Made by a program: the position numbers and the translations under genes | The notes under the pieces: model-generated | Databases searched by the model: none | Seen by the model: the letters and a program-made list of their open reading frames with translations, nothing else | Told to the model about the DNA's origin: nothing | In this document: piece after piece, positions 49,044 through 58,518 of the stretch | How positions within the stretch are numbered: position 1 is the first letter of the stretch | How the letters are laid out: each line of letters starts with the position of its first letter | DNA from: Mycolicibacterium litorale | Lineage (GTDB): Bacteria; Actinomycetota; Actinomycetes; Mycobacteriales; Mycobacteriaceae | Assembly (NCBI RefSeq): GCF_014218295.1 | Contig: NZ_AP023287.1 | Coordinates: forward strand, 5,270,001 to 5,334,000 | Direction: 5' to 3' | DNA length: 64,000 nucleotides

Positions 49044-49963
49044 ACCAGGCGCCGTCCTCGGCGTACCCGACGGCGGACGTCGGCCAGCAGGAGGTGGCTG
49101 CCGCCCTGCCGTACGAAGGCGGGAAGGAACCGGTTGACGAACGCGACGACCAGGAAGAGCCGCTCGAACCACCGCTGCCGGCGGTCACTCCACGTCACGC
49201 CCAGTGCCTCGCGGAAGATCGGCGCGAGGAACCCGACGGTCAGGAACTGCAGCAGGTGCCGCGACGACATGCGCAGCGGCGCCGGGACCATCCGTAGATC
49301 GATGAGATCGGACAGATAGCCGCGCACGGTGTCGTCGACCGAGACCCGTCCGCACGCCGTGTTCCAGTAGGTGTCGAAGTCGGCGCGGGTCGGCGGCCAC
49401 TGGTCCTCGGTGACCTGCAGGGTGGTGCCGAGCGGCCACGCCGACCGGTAGAACTGCTCGGCCTGCGCGGGTGTCATCTCACCGCGCAGCATCTGATAGG
49501 CGTCTTCGAGGCCGACGAACAGGCAGGCCGCCACCCACATCTGCTGGTCGCGGTCGAACGCGTTGTAGCGCACCGGGCTGGCGTCGGTGGATTTGACGTG
49601 GCGGTGTGCACCGTCGACCGCCGCGCGGTACGCGGCGCGGTCGGCGTCGTTGCCGAACAGCGCGACGGCCAGGTAGGAGAAGGTGGTCCTGGCCCGCTTC
49701 CACGGGTGCTTGAGCAGGTTGCCGGAGTCGACCTTGCTCTCCACCACGCCGTAGCCGACTTCGGGCCACGACAGTTGCATGATGACGTTTGCCGCCCCCG
49801 CGGCGAACGACCAGAAGTCCATCGCGTCGGTGGCGGTCACCGGATCGTCGGACCACCGCGCCGTGCGCCGGCCGATCGTGATGCGGGTGTCCGCGAGAGT
49901 CAGAGTCCGTCCGGCCGCCGAGATCCGGCCGCTCTGCTGCGGCAGTGCCATGTGTGCGAGCAT
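49040..49963 (-). CDS. MpaB-family (DUF2236) oxygenase
   Basis: A 307-residue member of the oxygenase MpaB / latex-clearing-protein-like family, recognised from its length, helical pattern and motifs such as WSDDPVTATDAMDFWSFAAGAANVIMQLSWPEVG, KRARTTFSYLAVALFG and YNAFDRDQQMWVAACLFVG. Relatives use heme with His ligands; which His is used here cannot be seen. Translationally coupled to the small membrane protein at 48783, and a related small protein is divergent upstream at 50069. Start ATG 49963, or 49951. Confidence 0.87.
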   Translation of the reverse strand: MLAHMALPQQSGRISAAGRTLTLADTRITIGRRTARWSDDPVTATDAMDFWSFAAGAANVIMQLSWPEVGYGVVESKVDSGNLLKHPWKRARTTFSYLAVALFGNDADRAAYRAAVDGAHRHVKSTDASPVRYNAFDRDQQMWVAACLFVGLEDAYQMLRGEMTPAQAEQFYRSAWPLGTTLQVTEDQWPPTRADFDTYWNTACGRVSVDDTVRGYLSDLIDLRMVPAPLRMSSRHLLQFLTVGFLAPIFREALGVTWSDRRQRWFERLFLVVAFVNRFLPAFVRQGGSHLLLADVRRRVRRGRRLV

Positions 49964-50068
49964 CGCATATCCGGTCGATCAGCGATGAACATCCGGGCAG
50001 TCAAATGCAGCGAATCGCGCATCGGCCGTTCCGAATAGTCGTTAACATCTGAGCGGGAGGGTCGACGC

Positions 50069-50293
50069 ATGGAGACGAAGCTTCGCCAGTTCCTCAGCTA
50101 CAAGCTGACGATCGCCGAACTCATCGGCATCGGACTGCTCCTGGGGACGCCGTACCTGATCGTCGGGGTCATCTGGTCCAGTACGCACACCGACCACCTC
50201 GAGGACATGCACGGGGTCGACCTCGCCATCTCGTTCCTCGGGTCGATCGCCTCGTGGCCGGTCCTGCTGTTCAGCGACGTCTGTATGACCTGA
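50069..50293 (+). CDS. Small membrane protein, paralogue of 48783-49043
   Basis: A 74-residue protein with two hydrophobic stretches (IAELIGIGLLLGTPYLIVGVIW and ISFLGSIASWPVLLFSDVC) matching the other small protein motif by motif. Divergent from the MpaB gene. ATG 50069 follows GGGAGGGTCGACGC. Likely an accessory of the same membrane-associated system. Confidence 0.72.
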   Translation: METKLRQFLSYKLTIAELIGIGLLLGTPYLIVGVIWSSTHTDHLEDMHGVDLAISFLGSIASWPVLLFSDVCMT

Positions 50294-50345
50294 CTCTCGC
50301 GGCGCGGTGTTTGGGTGCGCGCCTCGGCGGGGTACGCCGCACGCC

Positions 50346-50609
50346 ATGAGCAACGAGTTCGCCGACGAGACGATCGACGTGGTCGCCCCGGGTGACGCGA
50401 TCACCCTGGACCGCGGGTCGGGCCCGCAGTCGTACAAGGTCGTGCACAAGAACGACCCGCACGACAACAACGGCGAGGACTCCTACCTGGTGACACTCGA
50501 GGGCACCGACGGCGAGACCTTCGAGGAGGAGTTCGCCACCGGCACCACGGTCACCCGGTCGTTGGAGTCGAAGTGGGAGTCGACGCAGAGCCCGACCCCG
50601 CACAGTTGA
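50346..50609 (+). CDS. Small acidic hypothetical protein
   Basis: An 87-residue soluble beta-rich protein (VVAPGDAITLDRGSGPQSYKVVHKN.. YLVTLEGTDGETFEEEF) without known domain; the pattern suggests a small SH3-like barrel. Convergent with the DUF1330 gene, 12 bp between stops. A real gene by length, composition and start. Confidence 0.65.
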   Translation: MSNEFADETIDVVAPGDAITLDRGSGPQSYKVVHKNDPHDNNGEDSYLVTLEGTDGETFEEEFATGTTVTRSLESKWESTQSPTPHS

Positions 50610-50621
50610 GCGCCGATACCT

Positions 50622-50924
50622 CTAGACCCCCGAGATGATCACGACGTTGGAGGTGGCCGAGCGGTGGCGTAGCTCGGCCACCGCCTGGTATTCCGCGGAC
50701 TCGAACCACGCACGCGCCAGTTCCCTGCTGGGGAACTCGACCAAAGCGGTCTGATAAGGCCACTGTCCCTCGAGGACATCGGCAGCCGAGTCCGCGCCGA
50801 CAAATGTGCCGTTGAATTTCTCGAGCAATCCCACGTGGTCCGCCGCTTCGTACTCGCGGTAGCCGTCGGCGTCGTCGATCCGGAGTTGGAACAGGACGAA
50901 TACGCGGCTCGTCGACATGGTCAC
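50622..50924 (-). CDS. DUF1330 protein
   Basis: A 100-residue ferredoxin-like dimeric alpha/beta-barrel protein (RVFVLFQLRIDDADGYREYE, VEFPSRELARAWFESAEYQAVAELR). Such proteins often sit in degradation operons. The GTG at 50924 overlaps the aldehyde dehydrogenase stop by three bases; ATG 50918 is the alternative. Co-expressed with the aldehyde dehydrogenase. Confidence 0.85.
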   Translation of the reverse strand: MTMSTSRVFVLFQLRIDDADGYREYEAADHVGLLEKFNGTFVGADSAADVLEGQWPYQTALVEFPSRELARAWFESAEYQAVAELRHRSATSNVVIISGV

Positions 50925-52288
50925 GCGCCGGTCCGGATCAGTTTCATGTTGACGAATTCCTCTGCACCCAGGCGCCCGAGTTCGCGACCGTAGCCGGAAT
51001 TCTTCACACCGCCGAAGGGCACTTCCGGGCCCTCACCGTCAACGGTGTTGACGTACACCATGCCGGCCGCGATCTGGTCGGCGACACGTTCGGCTTGCGC
51101 GGCGTCGTCGGTGAACACGAACGACCCGAGCCCGAAGTCAGTGTCGTTGGCCAGCTCGATGGCTTCGGCCTCGGTGCGGGCCCGGAACACCTGGGCAACC
51201 GGACCGAAGAACTCCTCGGAGTACGCGCTGCCGTCGCGCCGAACGTCGGTCAGGACCGTCGGGGAGAAGAAGGCGCCGTTGCGCTGCCCGCCGAGCACCA
51301 CGGTCGCACCCTCTTCGACGGCCCGGTTCACCTGGGCTTCTAGCCGTTCGGCGGCCTCGACGGATACGAGGGGCCCGAGCTTCGTATCCGGGCTGGACGG
51401 GTCGCCGGGCTCGAAGGCCGAGATCTGGCTGACGAACTTCTCGAGGAACTCGTCATAGAGGTGGTCAGCGACGATGAAGCGTTTCGCTGCATTACAGGCC
51501 TGCCCCGAGTTGTACATGCGCGCCGCCACGGCGCTCTTGACCAGCGCGTCCATGTCGTTGGTCGACAGCGCGAGGAACGGGTCGGACCCCCCGAGTTCGA
51601 GCACGACCTTCTTCAGGTGCTCTCCCGCGATCTTGGCCACGGCGGAACCCGCGCGGCCGGACCCGGTGAGCGAGACGCCCCGCACGCGCGGGTCGGCGAT
51701 GACCGATTCGATCTGCTCATTGGAGGCGAGGATGGTGGTGTACGCGTTGGCCGGAAGACCCGCCTCGTCGAAGATGGCCGCTATGGCGGCTGCCGACTCC
51801 GGGCACTGCGGAGCAGGCTTGAGAAGCACCGTGTTCCCGATCATCAAGTTCGGGGCGGCACAACGCGCTGCCATGAAATAGGGGTAATTCCACGGCATGA
51901 TGCCGAGCACGACGCCGAGAGGTGTCCGCCGGATCACCGCCGAACCGGTTCCTCCGCGCAGCTGGATCGGTTCGTCGGCCAGGAACTCCTCGGCGCTGTC
52001 GGCGTAGTAGCGGTAGATCGAAGCCGAGAACGCGGCTTCCCCGATGGCCGAGGTCTTCGGCTTGCCCATCTCACGACTGATGATGGCACCGAGCTCCTCG
52101 GCGCGCTCCTCGTAGATCGAGGCGACGTTCTGCAGCAGGGTCACCCGCTCCGCGACCGTGCGAGAGCCCCACTCGGTCAGGGCGGACTCGGCGCGGCCGA
52201 TGGAAGCGGTCAGGTCCTCGTCGGTGATCGCGGGATATTGCTTGATGACCTGGCCGGTGGTCGGATCGGTGACGGCATAGGTGGTCAT
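50921..52288 (-). CDS. Aldehyde dehydrogenase, semialdehyde type
   Basis: A 455-residue NAD(P)-dependent aldehyde dehydrogenase similar in length and motifs to GabD-type succinate-semialdehyde dehydrogenases. Active-site Cys in NSGQACNAAKRF, general base Glu in VVLELGGSDP, cofactor loop TGSGRAGSAVAKIAG. It follows the amine-oxidase-like gene at 52380 on the same strand, suggesting oxidation of the amine-derived aldehyde. ATG 52288 after an AAAGGAAAG site. Confidence 0.93.
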   Translation of the reverse strand: MTTYAVTDPTTGQVIKQYPAITDEDLTASIGRAESALTEWGSRTVAERVTLLQNVASIYEERAEELGAIISREMGKPKTSAIGEAAFSASIYRYYADSAEEFLADEPIQLRGGTGSAVIRRTPLGVVLGIMPWNYPYFMAARCAAPNLMIGNTVLLKPAPQCPESAAAIAAIFDEAGLPANAYTTILASNEQIESVIADPRVRGVSLTGSGRAGSAVAKIAGEHLKKVVLELGGSDPFLALSTNDMDALVKSAVAARMYNSGQACNAAKRFIVADHLYDEFLEKFVSQISAFEPGDPSSPDTKLGPLVSVEAAERLEAQVNRAVEEGATVVLGGQRNGAFFSPTVLTDVRRDGSAYSEEFFGPVAQVFRARTEAEAIELANDTDFGLGSFVFTDDAAQAERVADQIAAGMVYVNTVDGEGPEVPFGGVKNSGYGRELGRLGAEEFVNMKLIRTGA

Positions 52289-52379
52289 GATGCGGTGCTT
52301 TCCTTTTCTTCTGCCAGAGTGGCGGGTGGGGTGTCTATCGGCCGTATGCGCTGCAGCCCGAGCTGATCGGTGAGGGGCG

Positions 52380-53756
52380 TCAGCGCGCGGCGATCTTGTC
52401 GGCGATGCGCGCGATCACGGAGGTCTTGTCGGAGCGCGAGGCCGCTTCCAGCCGATCTGCGAGCGAGTAGGCGAGATAGAAGCCGTTCGCGCCGACCCAC
52501 CTCAGTGGCTCCGGCTCCCACCGCCGAGGCACGGGGCGCACCCACGCCGATGTGGAGAGAAAGCTCTTGCGGCCGGTCAGCAAGTCGGCCGCTGCCAAGC
52601 CCGCCAGATAGCTCGCCGTGAGTCCCTGTCCGGCGTAGCCGCCCATCCGCAACAGCTGCGCAGAGGAGTCGTAGTCGAGGAAGGGCGACCAGTCACGGGT
52701 GACACCGATGACCCCGCACCACGCGTGCGCGGGTTCCGCGCCGAGACCGGGAAACAGGTCGTCGATCACTCGCATAAGCGACTTGACGGTGGCCTCGTCG
52801 ACCACTCCGTTTCGATCCGTCCTCGACCCGAATCGGTATGGGCGGCCCCGGCCGCCGATGGCGATACGGCCGTCGGGGGTGCGTTCGCTGTGGAAGTAGG
52901 TATGAGCGGTCGCCGACACTCCGTCGTGGTGCTCCCAGCCCACCCTCTCCCACTGCTGCGGAGTCAAGGGCTCGGTGACCAGCATGCTGCTGTTGAGCGG
53001 CAGCATCCGACGCCGCTGGCCGGGCTGGCTGGCGGTGTACCCCTCAGTCGCCACCACCACCTGACGGGCGTTGACCCTGTGCCGTCCCACACGGAGCCGG
53101 CCGGGCTCGATTCCGGTGACGCGCGCGCCCGTATAGACGGTGGCGCCGGCCTCCATCGCCAGCGAGGCCAGACGGAACACCATCTTCACCGGGTCGACGC
53201 AGTAGTTGTGCGGGCTGTGTATCGCGCCCATGAGGCCTTGCGCGTGGATCCGTTCGTAGGCCTCCTCGGCCGACATCAGGCGCATCGACGACTCGTCGAC
53301 GTTCCAGCGGCGGGCCTCGGCCACGTAGTTCTCGGCGCGACGAAGCTCATTCTTCGTGCGGGCCAGCTGGGTCCACCCACCGTGGCGGGCGTCGATCTCG
53401 TCGGCACCGAGGATGTCGACCACTTCTGTGCACGCCTGCTCGAGCCGGTCCTGCATTTGTGTCACGGCTTGCGTACCGCCCGCGCCGCGGGCCAACGCGC
53501 GCCGGACCCCGACCTGCTTCGCTGACATCCAGCCGCCGTTACGGCCTGACGCCCCGAACCCGAGGCGTTCGGCCTCCAGAACGACGACGGACAGCGAGGG
53601 ATTCTGTTGCGCGAGCGCCCACGCGACCCACAATCCCGACAGCCCGCCGCCCACGATGGCCACATCGCAATCGATGTCCTGCGCGAGCGTTCGAGTCGAC
53701 GGCGGTGCCGGCGCTCCGGGACGCGTCAGCCAGAAAGAGATATCTCCGCGCTTCAT
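52380..53756 (-). CDS. FAD-dependent DAO-family oxidase (PuuB/GlyOx-like)
   Basis: A 458-residue flavoprotein oxidase: N-terminal dinucleotide-binding site CDVAIVGGGLSGLWVAWAL, the ASGRNGGW segment of this family, and a C-terminal GxxG flavin contact (GYAGQGLTASYLAGLAAADLL). It resembles gamma-glutamylputrescine oxidase and related amino-acid oxidases that give an aldehyde or ketoacid, ammonia and peroxide. Upstream of the aldehyde dehydrogenase, with a roughly 90-bp gap. Substrate unknown. Confidence 0.9.
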   Translation of the reverse strand: MKRGDISFWLTRPGAPAPPSTRTLAQDIDCDVAIVGGGLSGLWVAWALAQQNPSLSVVVLEAERLGFGASGRNGGWMSAKQVGVRRALARGAGGTQAVTQMQDRLEQACTEVVDILGADEIDARHGGWTQLARTKNELRRAENYVAEARRWNVDESSMRLMSAEEAYERIHAQGLMGAIHSPHNYCVDPVKMVFRLASLAMEAGATVYTGARVTGIEPGRLRVGRHRVNARQVVVATEGYTASQPGQRRRMLPLNSSMLVTEPLTPQQWERVGWEHHDGVSATAHTYFHSERTPDGRIAIGGRGRPYRFGSRTDRNGVVDEATVKSLMRVIDDLFPGLGAEPAHAWCGVIGVTRDWSPFLDYDSSAQLLRMGGYAGQGLTASYLAGLAAADLLTGRKSFLSTSAWVRPVPRRWEPEPLRWVGANGFYLAYSLADRLEAASRSDKTSVIARIADKIAAR

Positions 53757-54140
53757 TTTTCGATTCCTCTAGCGAGTCGCGCTTGATTCGTGAACACATG
53801 GGCGGCCGAGCGACGCATGTAAGTCGGTCATTTGACTAATTCGTTCGCCCACCTTGCCCCACGCCGCCCACAGTGTCAAGCGGACCACAGTGAGGCCGCC
53901 GCTTGGCCTGGCTCCCACTGGCACGGCGTTCTCGACCCGTCGGACGTCTCCAAGTGATGCTTGACACCGGCACGGTCGTGCCCGAGGATCAGTTGGTCAA
54001 GTGACCCAGTGTTGGGTGCGCGGGCTGACCAGTTGGTTTCGAGCCGCCACCGTCGTTGCGTCAGATCGTCCCTGGCACAGCACTTTAGGTCGCACGGCTG
54101 TCGTTCGCACCCGCACCGAGAGGCAGTAGAGGTGAGCCAG
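53757..54140. other. Divergent regulatory region, oxidase / pyruvate carboxylase
   Basis: About 380 bp between divergent genes. It contains a 14-bp inverted repeat GGCACG-GT-CGTGCC (53969-53982), an AT-rich TTTGACTAATTC element near 53833 that could be a -35/-10 promoter, and two copies of CAGTTGGT (about 53991 and 54029). No gene of coding character was seen. Confidence 0.5.
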
Positions 54141-57100
54141 ATGTTCTCCAAGGTTTTGATCGCGAATCGTGGCGAGATCGCGATACGGGCGTTCCGTGCC
54201 GCGTACGAGCTCGGTGTGGGGACGGTCGCGGTGTATCCGTACGAGGACCGTAATTCGTTGCACCGGTTGAAGGCTGACGAGTCGTATCAGATCGGTGAGC
54301 TGGGCCATCCGGTCCGGGCCTATTTGTCGGTGCCAGAGATCGTTTCCACCGCGGTGGCTGCCCGTGCCGATGCGGTATACCCCGGGTACGGCTTTCTCTC
54401 GGAGAATCCGGCGCTGGCGGCGGCGTGCGCGGAGGCGGGTATCACCTTCGTGGGTCCGTCGGCTGAGGTGCTGGAACTGACCGGGAACAAGGCGCGGGCG
54501 GTAGCGGCTGCGCGCGCCGCGGGGTTACCCGTGTTGGCGTCTTCGGCACCGTCGGCGGATATAGAGGAATTGCTCGATGCCGCAGGCGATATGCAGTTCC
54601 CGGTATTCGTCAAAGCGGTCGCGGGCGGCGGCGGGCGTGGGATGCGACGTGTGTCCGACCCTGCATCGTTGCGTGAGGCCATCGAGGCTGCGTCGCGTGA
54701 GGCCGAGTCGGCGTTCGGGGACCCCACGGTGTTCCTGGAGCAGGCGGTGGTCAATCCGCGGCACATCGAGGTGCAGATCCTGGCCGATACCCACGGCAAC
54801 GTGATCCATCTGTTCGAGCGGGACTGCAGTATGCAGCGCCGCCACCAGAAGGTGATCGAGTTGGCGCCGGCTCCGAATCTGGACCCCGACCTCCGCGCGC
54901 GGATCTGTGCGGATGCGGTGAGGCTGGCCCGCTACATCGGTTACTCATGTGCCGGCACGGTAGAGTTCCTCCTCGATGAGCGCGGTCAGCATGTGTTCAT
55001 CGAGATGAATCCGCGGATACAGGTGGAGCACACCGTCACCGAGGAGATCACCGACGTCGACCTGGTGTCGTCACAGCTGCGGATCGCTGCCGGCGAGTCC
55101 CTGCCCGATCTCGGCTTGAGCCAGGAGTCGATCGTCCCGCACGGTGCGGCGTTGCAATGCCGGATCACCACCGAGGATCCGGCGAATGGATTCCGTCCGG
55201 ACACGGGGCGTATCAGCGCATACCGGTCACCGGGGGGTTCCGGGATCCGCCTGGACGGCGGCACACTGCTGGGTGCGGACGTGTCGGCGCATTTCGATTC
55301 GATGTTGGTGAAGCTGACGTGCCGAGGCCGCGATTTCGGTACTGCGGTCCGTCGGGCACGACGGGCGGTCGCCGAATTCCGGATCCGCGGGGTGTCGACG
55401 AACATCCCCTTCCTGGCCGCGGTACTGGACGACCCCGACTTCGTGGCCGGGCGGGTCACCACCGGTTTCATCGACGAGCGCCCCGAGTTGTTGACCGCGC
55501 GCAGCAGCGCCGACCGCGGCACCAAGATCTTGAACTATCTGGCCGATGTGACCGTGAACAAACCCTACGGTGACCGGCCGTCGACGGTCTATCCGCACGA
55601 CAAGCTGCCCGATATCGACCTCAGCGTCGCGCCTCCCGCGGGCTCGAAACAGAGGCTGGCGGAACTGGGTCCACAGGGTTTCGCTCAGTGGCTCAAGGAC
55701 TCCCCCGCACTCGGCGTCACAGATACGACGTTTCGTGATGCGCACCAGTCCTTGTTGGCTACCCGGCTGCGCAGCACCGGTTTGTTGCGGGTCGCGCCGT
55801 ATGTGGCCCGCATGCTGCCTCAGTTGTTGTCGGTGGAGTGCTGGGGTGGGGCCACCTACGACGTCGCACTGCGATTCCTGAAGGAGGATCCCTGGGAGCG
55901 GTTGGCCGCGCTGCGGGAGGCGATGCCTAACATCTGCCTGCAGATGCTGCTGCGCGGTCGTAACACCGTGGGCTACACCCCGTATCCGGAGGTGGTCACG
56001 TCGGCCTTCGTCGATGAGGCCGCCGGCACCGGAGTGGACATCTTCCGGATCTTCGATGCGCTGAACAACGTCGCGTCGATGCGACCGGCCATCGATGCGG
56101 TACGCGCGACGAACACCGCCGTCGCCGAGGTCGCGATGTCCTATACCGGCGACCTGTCGGACCCGGGCGAAGGTCTGTACACGCTGGACTACTACCTGCA
56201 CCTGGCCGAGGAGATCGCCGAGGCCGGAGCACATGTGCTCGCGATCAAAGACATGGCCGGACTACTGCGGCCGGCTGCGGCGACGACGTTGGTCAGTGCG
56301 CTGAAGTCCCGATTCGATCTCCCCCTGCACGTGCACACACACGACACCCCCGGCGGTCAGTTGGCGACGTATCTGGCGGCGTGGACGGCGGGTGCGGACG
56401 CGGTGGACGGCGCGGCGGCGCCGCTGTCGGGTACGACGAGTCAACCGGCTCTGAGCTCGATCGTGGCCGCGGCAGCGCACACCGACGCAGACACCGGTCT
56501 GGACCTCACATCGGTGTGCGATCTCGAGCCGTACTGGGAGGCGCTGCGCAAGGTGTACGCGCCGTTCGATGTCGCTGCGTCCGGAACGCCGGTCCCGACG
56601 GGACGGGTGTACACCCACGAGATCCCCGGCGGTCAGCTGTCGAATCTGCGTCAACAGGCGATCGCCCTTGGGTTCGCAGACCGGTTCGAGGAGATCGAAG
56701 CGAACTACGCCGCCGCCGACCGCATCCTGGGCCGGCTGGTGAAGGTCACACCGTCGTCGAAAGTCGTCGGTGACCTGGCCTTGGCGTTGGTCGGTGCGGG
56801 GATCAGCGCCGAGGAGTTCGCCGCGGATCCGGCCCGCTACGACATTCCTGATTCGGTGATCGGTTTCCTCCGCGGCGAGCTCGGCGACCCGCCGGGTGGA
56901 TGGCCGGAGCCCTTGCGCACCAAGGCCTTGGCCGGCCGCGGGCCCGGCCGGCCGGACGCGCAATTGTCCGGCGAAGACGAGGCGGTGTTGGCGCAACCCG
57001 GCCCCAAACGGCAAGCCGTGCTGAACCGCTTGCTGTTCCCGGGACCGACCAAGGAGTTCGAGACCCACCGCGACACCTATGGCGACACCAGCCAGCTCAG

Positions 57101-57545
57101 CGCCAACCAGTTCTTTTACGGGTTACGTCAAGGCGACGAGCACCGCGTCCAACTGGAGAGGGGTGTCGAGCTGCTGATCGGGCTGGAGGCGATCTCCGAT
57201 CCGGACGAACGCGGGATGCGCACCGTCATGTGCATCATGAACGGCCAGCTGCGACCGGTGTTGGTGCGTGACCGCAATATCGCCTCTGTGGTTCCCACCG
57301 CGGAGAAAGCCGACCCCGGCAACCCCGACCACGTCGCGGCGCCCTTCGCCGGCGTCGTGTCGATCAGCGTCGCTGTCGGCGACGCCGTGACGGCCGGGCA
57401 GATCGTCGCCACGATCGAAGCCATGAAGATGGAGGCCGCGATCACCGCCCCCAAGACCGGCACCGTCGCACGCGTCGCCGTCAATGCCACTGAACAGGTC
57501 GAAGGCGGAGATCTCCTCGTCGAGTTGTCATCGCCCGCGACCTAG
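54141..57545 (+). CDS. pyc: Pyruvate carboxylase
   Basis: A 1134-residue biotin enzyme forming oxaloacetate from pyruvate, bicarbonate and ATP. Biotin carboxylase domain (residues 1-450; FVKAVAGGGGRGMRRV ATP-grasp loop, EMNPRIQVEHTVTEEI), carboxyltransferase (about 530-1000; DTTFRDAHQSLLATR, HVHTHDTPGGQLATY), biotin carrier at the C-terminus with EAMKMEAAI. ATG 54141 behind AGAGGTGAG is preferred; GTG 54132 is in frame. Its placement with a GntR and the catabolic genes suggests a dedicated anaplerotic copy beside the housekeeping pyc. Confidence 0.95.
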   Translation: MFSKVLIANRGEIAIRAFRAAYELGVGTVAVYPYEDRNSLHRLKADESYQIGELGHPVRAYLSVPEIVSTAVAARADAVYPGYGFLSENPALAAACAEAGITFVGPSAEVLELTGNKARAVAAARAAGLPVLASSAPSADIEELLDAAGDMQFPVFVKAVAGGGGRGMRRVSDPASLREAIEAASREAESAFGDPTVFLEQAVVNPRHIEVQILADTHGNVIHLFERDCSMQRRHQKVIELAPAPNLDPDLRARICADAVRLARYIGYSCAGTVEFLLDERGQHVFIEMNPRIQVEHTVTEEITDVDLVSSQLRIAAGESLPDLGLSQESIVPHGAALQCRITTEDPANGFRPDTGRISAYRSPGGSGIRLDGGTLLGADVSAHFDSMLVKLTCRGRDFGTAVRRARRAVAEFRIRGVSTNIPFLAAVLDDPDFVAGRVTTGFIDERPELLTARSSADRGTKILNYLADVTVNKPYGDRPSTVYPHDKLPDIDLSVAPPAGSKQRLAELGPQGFAQWLKDSPALGVTDTTFRDAHQSLLATRLRSTGLLRVAPYVARMLPQLLSVECWGGATYDVALRFLKEDPWERLAALREAMPNICLQMLLRGRNTVGYTPYPEVVTSAFVDEAAGTGVDIFRIFDALNNVASMRPAIDAVRATNTAVAEVAMSYTGDLSDPGEGLYTLDYYLHLAEEIAEAGAHVLAIKDMAGLLRPAAATTLVSALKSRFDLPLHVHTHDTPGGQLATYLAAWTAGADAVDGAAAPLSGTTSQPALSSIVAAAAHTDADTGLDLTSVCDLEPYWEALRKVYAPFDVAASGTPVPTGRVYTHEIPGGQLSNLRQQAIALGFADRFEEIEANYAAADRILGRLVKVTPSSKVVGDLALALVGAGISAEEFAADPARYDIPDSVIGFLRGELGDPPGGWPEPLRTKALAGRGPGRPDAQLSGEDEAVLAQPGPKRQAVLNRLLFPGPTKEFETHRDTYGDTSQLSANQFFYGLRQGDEHRVQLERGVELLIGLEAISDPDERGMRTVMCIMNGQLRPVLVRDRNIASVVPTAEKADPGNPDHVAAPFAGVVSISVAVGDAVTAGQIVATIEAMKMEAAITAPKTGTVARVAVNATEQVEGGDLLVELSSPAT

Positions 57546-57555
57546 CAAGGTGGCC

Positions 57556-57816
57556 GTGACGGAAGACGAGGTCGCGTGGGATCTGCTGGCCGACCACCGC
57601 GGATGCCTGACCGTGGCGGAACGGCACTCCGTGTCGATCAACCTGGCCGTCGGAGAGTACCGGTCGGCGATTCAAGAAGTTCTCGCCGCGGTGGTGCGCG
57701 AGGGCGATGTCCTCGCAGCAGAGTCCGCGACCAATCTGCGCGAGCTGATAGGCGCCTACGAATACGGCGCAGACCTCGGCACACTCTTCGATAGCGTGAG
57801 CCGCCGGCAATATTGA
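57556..57816 (+). CDS. Small hypothetical protein between pyc and gntR
   Basis: An 86-residue soluble helical protein (VAWDLLADHRGCLTVAERHSVSINLAVGEYRSAIQEVLAAVVREG) of unknown family. Starts at GTG 57556, 10 bp after the pyc stop (GTG 57550 also possible), and ends 13 bp before the regulator, so it is probably co-transcribed with pyc. Confidence 0.65.
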   Translation: MTEDEVAWDLLADHRGCLTVAERHSVSINLAVGEYRSAIQEVLAAVVREGDVLAAESATNLRELIGAYEYGADLGTLFDSVSRRQY

Positions 57817-57829
57817 CTATATTCAGACC

Positions 57830-58513
57830 GTGAAACCGACGGCCGCGGCTGACCGCAAACGTGCAGCGCCGCTTCGGCTCAGCGACCTGGCGGCCGCTCA
57901 CGTCCGCGAACTGATCGTGTCGGGTCAGCTTCGGGCCGGGGAGTTCATCCGCCCCGAAGCGGTGGCCGACGCGCTGGGCATCAGCGCGACACCGGCCCGA
58001 GAGGGGCTCCTGCTATTGCAGACCGAGGGCTTCCTCACGGTCGAACCCCGGCGCGGCTTCTCGGTGACCGCTCTGTCCAGCGAAGACATCCAAGACATCT
58101 ACGAAGCGCAGGCCCTGCTGGGTGGTGAGCTGACCGCACGCGCCGCCAAGGTGATCAGTCCGGGGTCGGTGGAGGAACTGGAAAGCATTCAAATCGACCT
58201 GGAGCGTGCGGCAGCCGCCAAGGACTACGACGCCGTGGAAGGACTCAACCATCGCTTCCACCAAGCCATCTATCGGTTGGCGGGCTCGCGGAAAATCCGC
58301 TGGCTGATCAAGTCGACGCTGCCCTATGCCCCGCGCAAGTTCTTCGCGGCCGTCGAGGGGTGGCCGGAAGCCTCCGCAGAGGATCACCGTGCGATCATCG
58401 AGCGCCTGCGCGCCGGCGACGCCGAAGGTGCGCGAGCGGCCATGGCACAGCACATCCGAAAAGCGGGCGCCCTGTTGGCTGAGCATCTGGCCGCCAGTGG
58501 CACCCTCCGTTGA
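57830..58513 (+). CDS. GntR-family (FadR-type) regulator
   Basis: A 227-residue regulator: N-terminal winged helix (LSDLAAAHVRELIVSGQLRAGEFIRPEAVADALGISATPAREGLLLLQTEG) and an all-helical FCD effector domain (about residues 100-220) with a metal-binding His pattern (HRFHQAIYRLAG, EDHRAIIERL). Likely senses an organic acid and controls the surrounding island. Convergent with the CitE-like gene, six bases between stops. GTG 57830. A candidate operator is at 61709-61724. Confidence 0.9.
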   Translation: MKPTAAADRKRAAPLRLSDLAAAHVRELIVSGQLRAGEFIRPEAVADALGISATPAREGLLLLQTEGFLTVEPRRGFSVTALSSEDIQDIYEAQALLGGELTARAAKVISPGSVEELESIQIDLERAAAAKDYDAVEGLNHRFHQAIYRLAGSRKIRWLIKSTLPYAPRKFFAAVEGWPEASAEDHRAIIERLRAGDAEGARAAMAQHIRKAGALLAEHLAASGTLR

Positions 58514-58518
58514 AGCGC

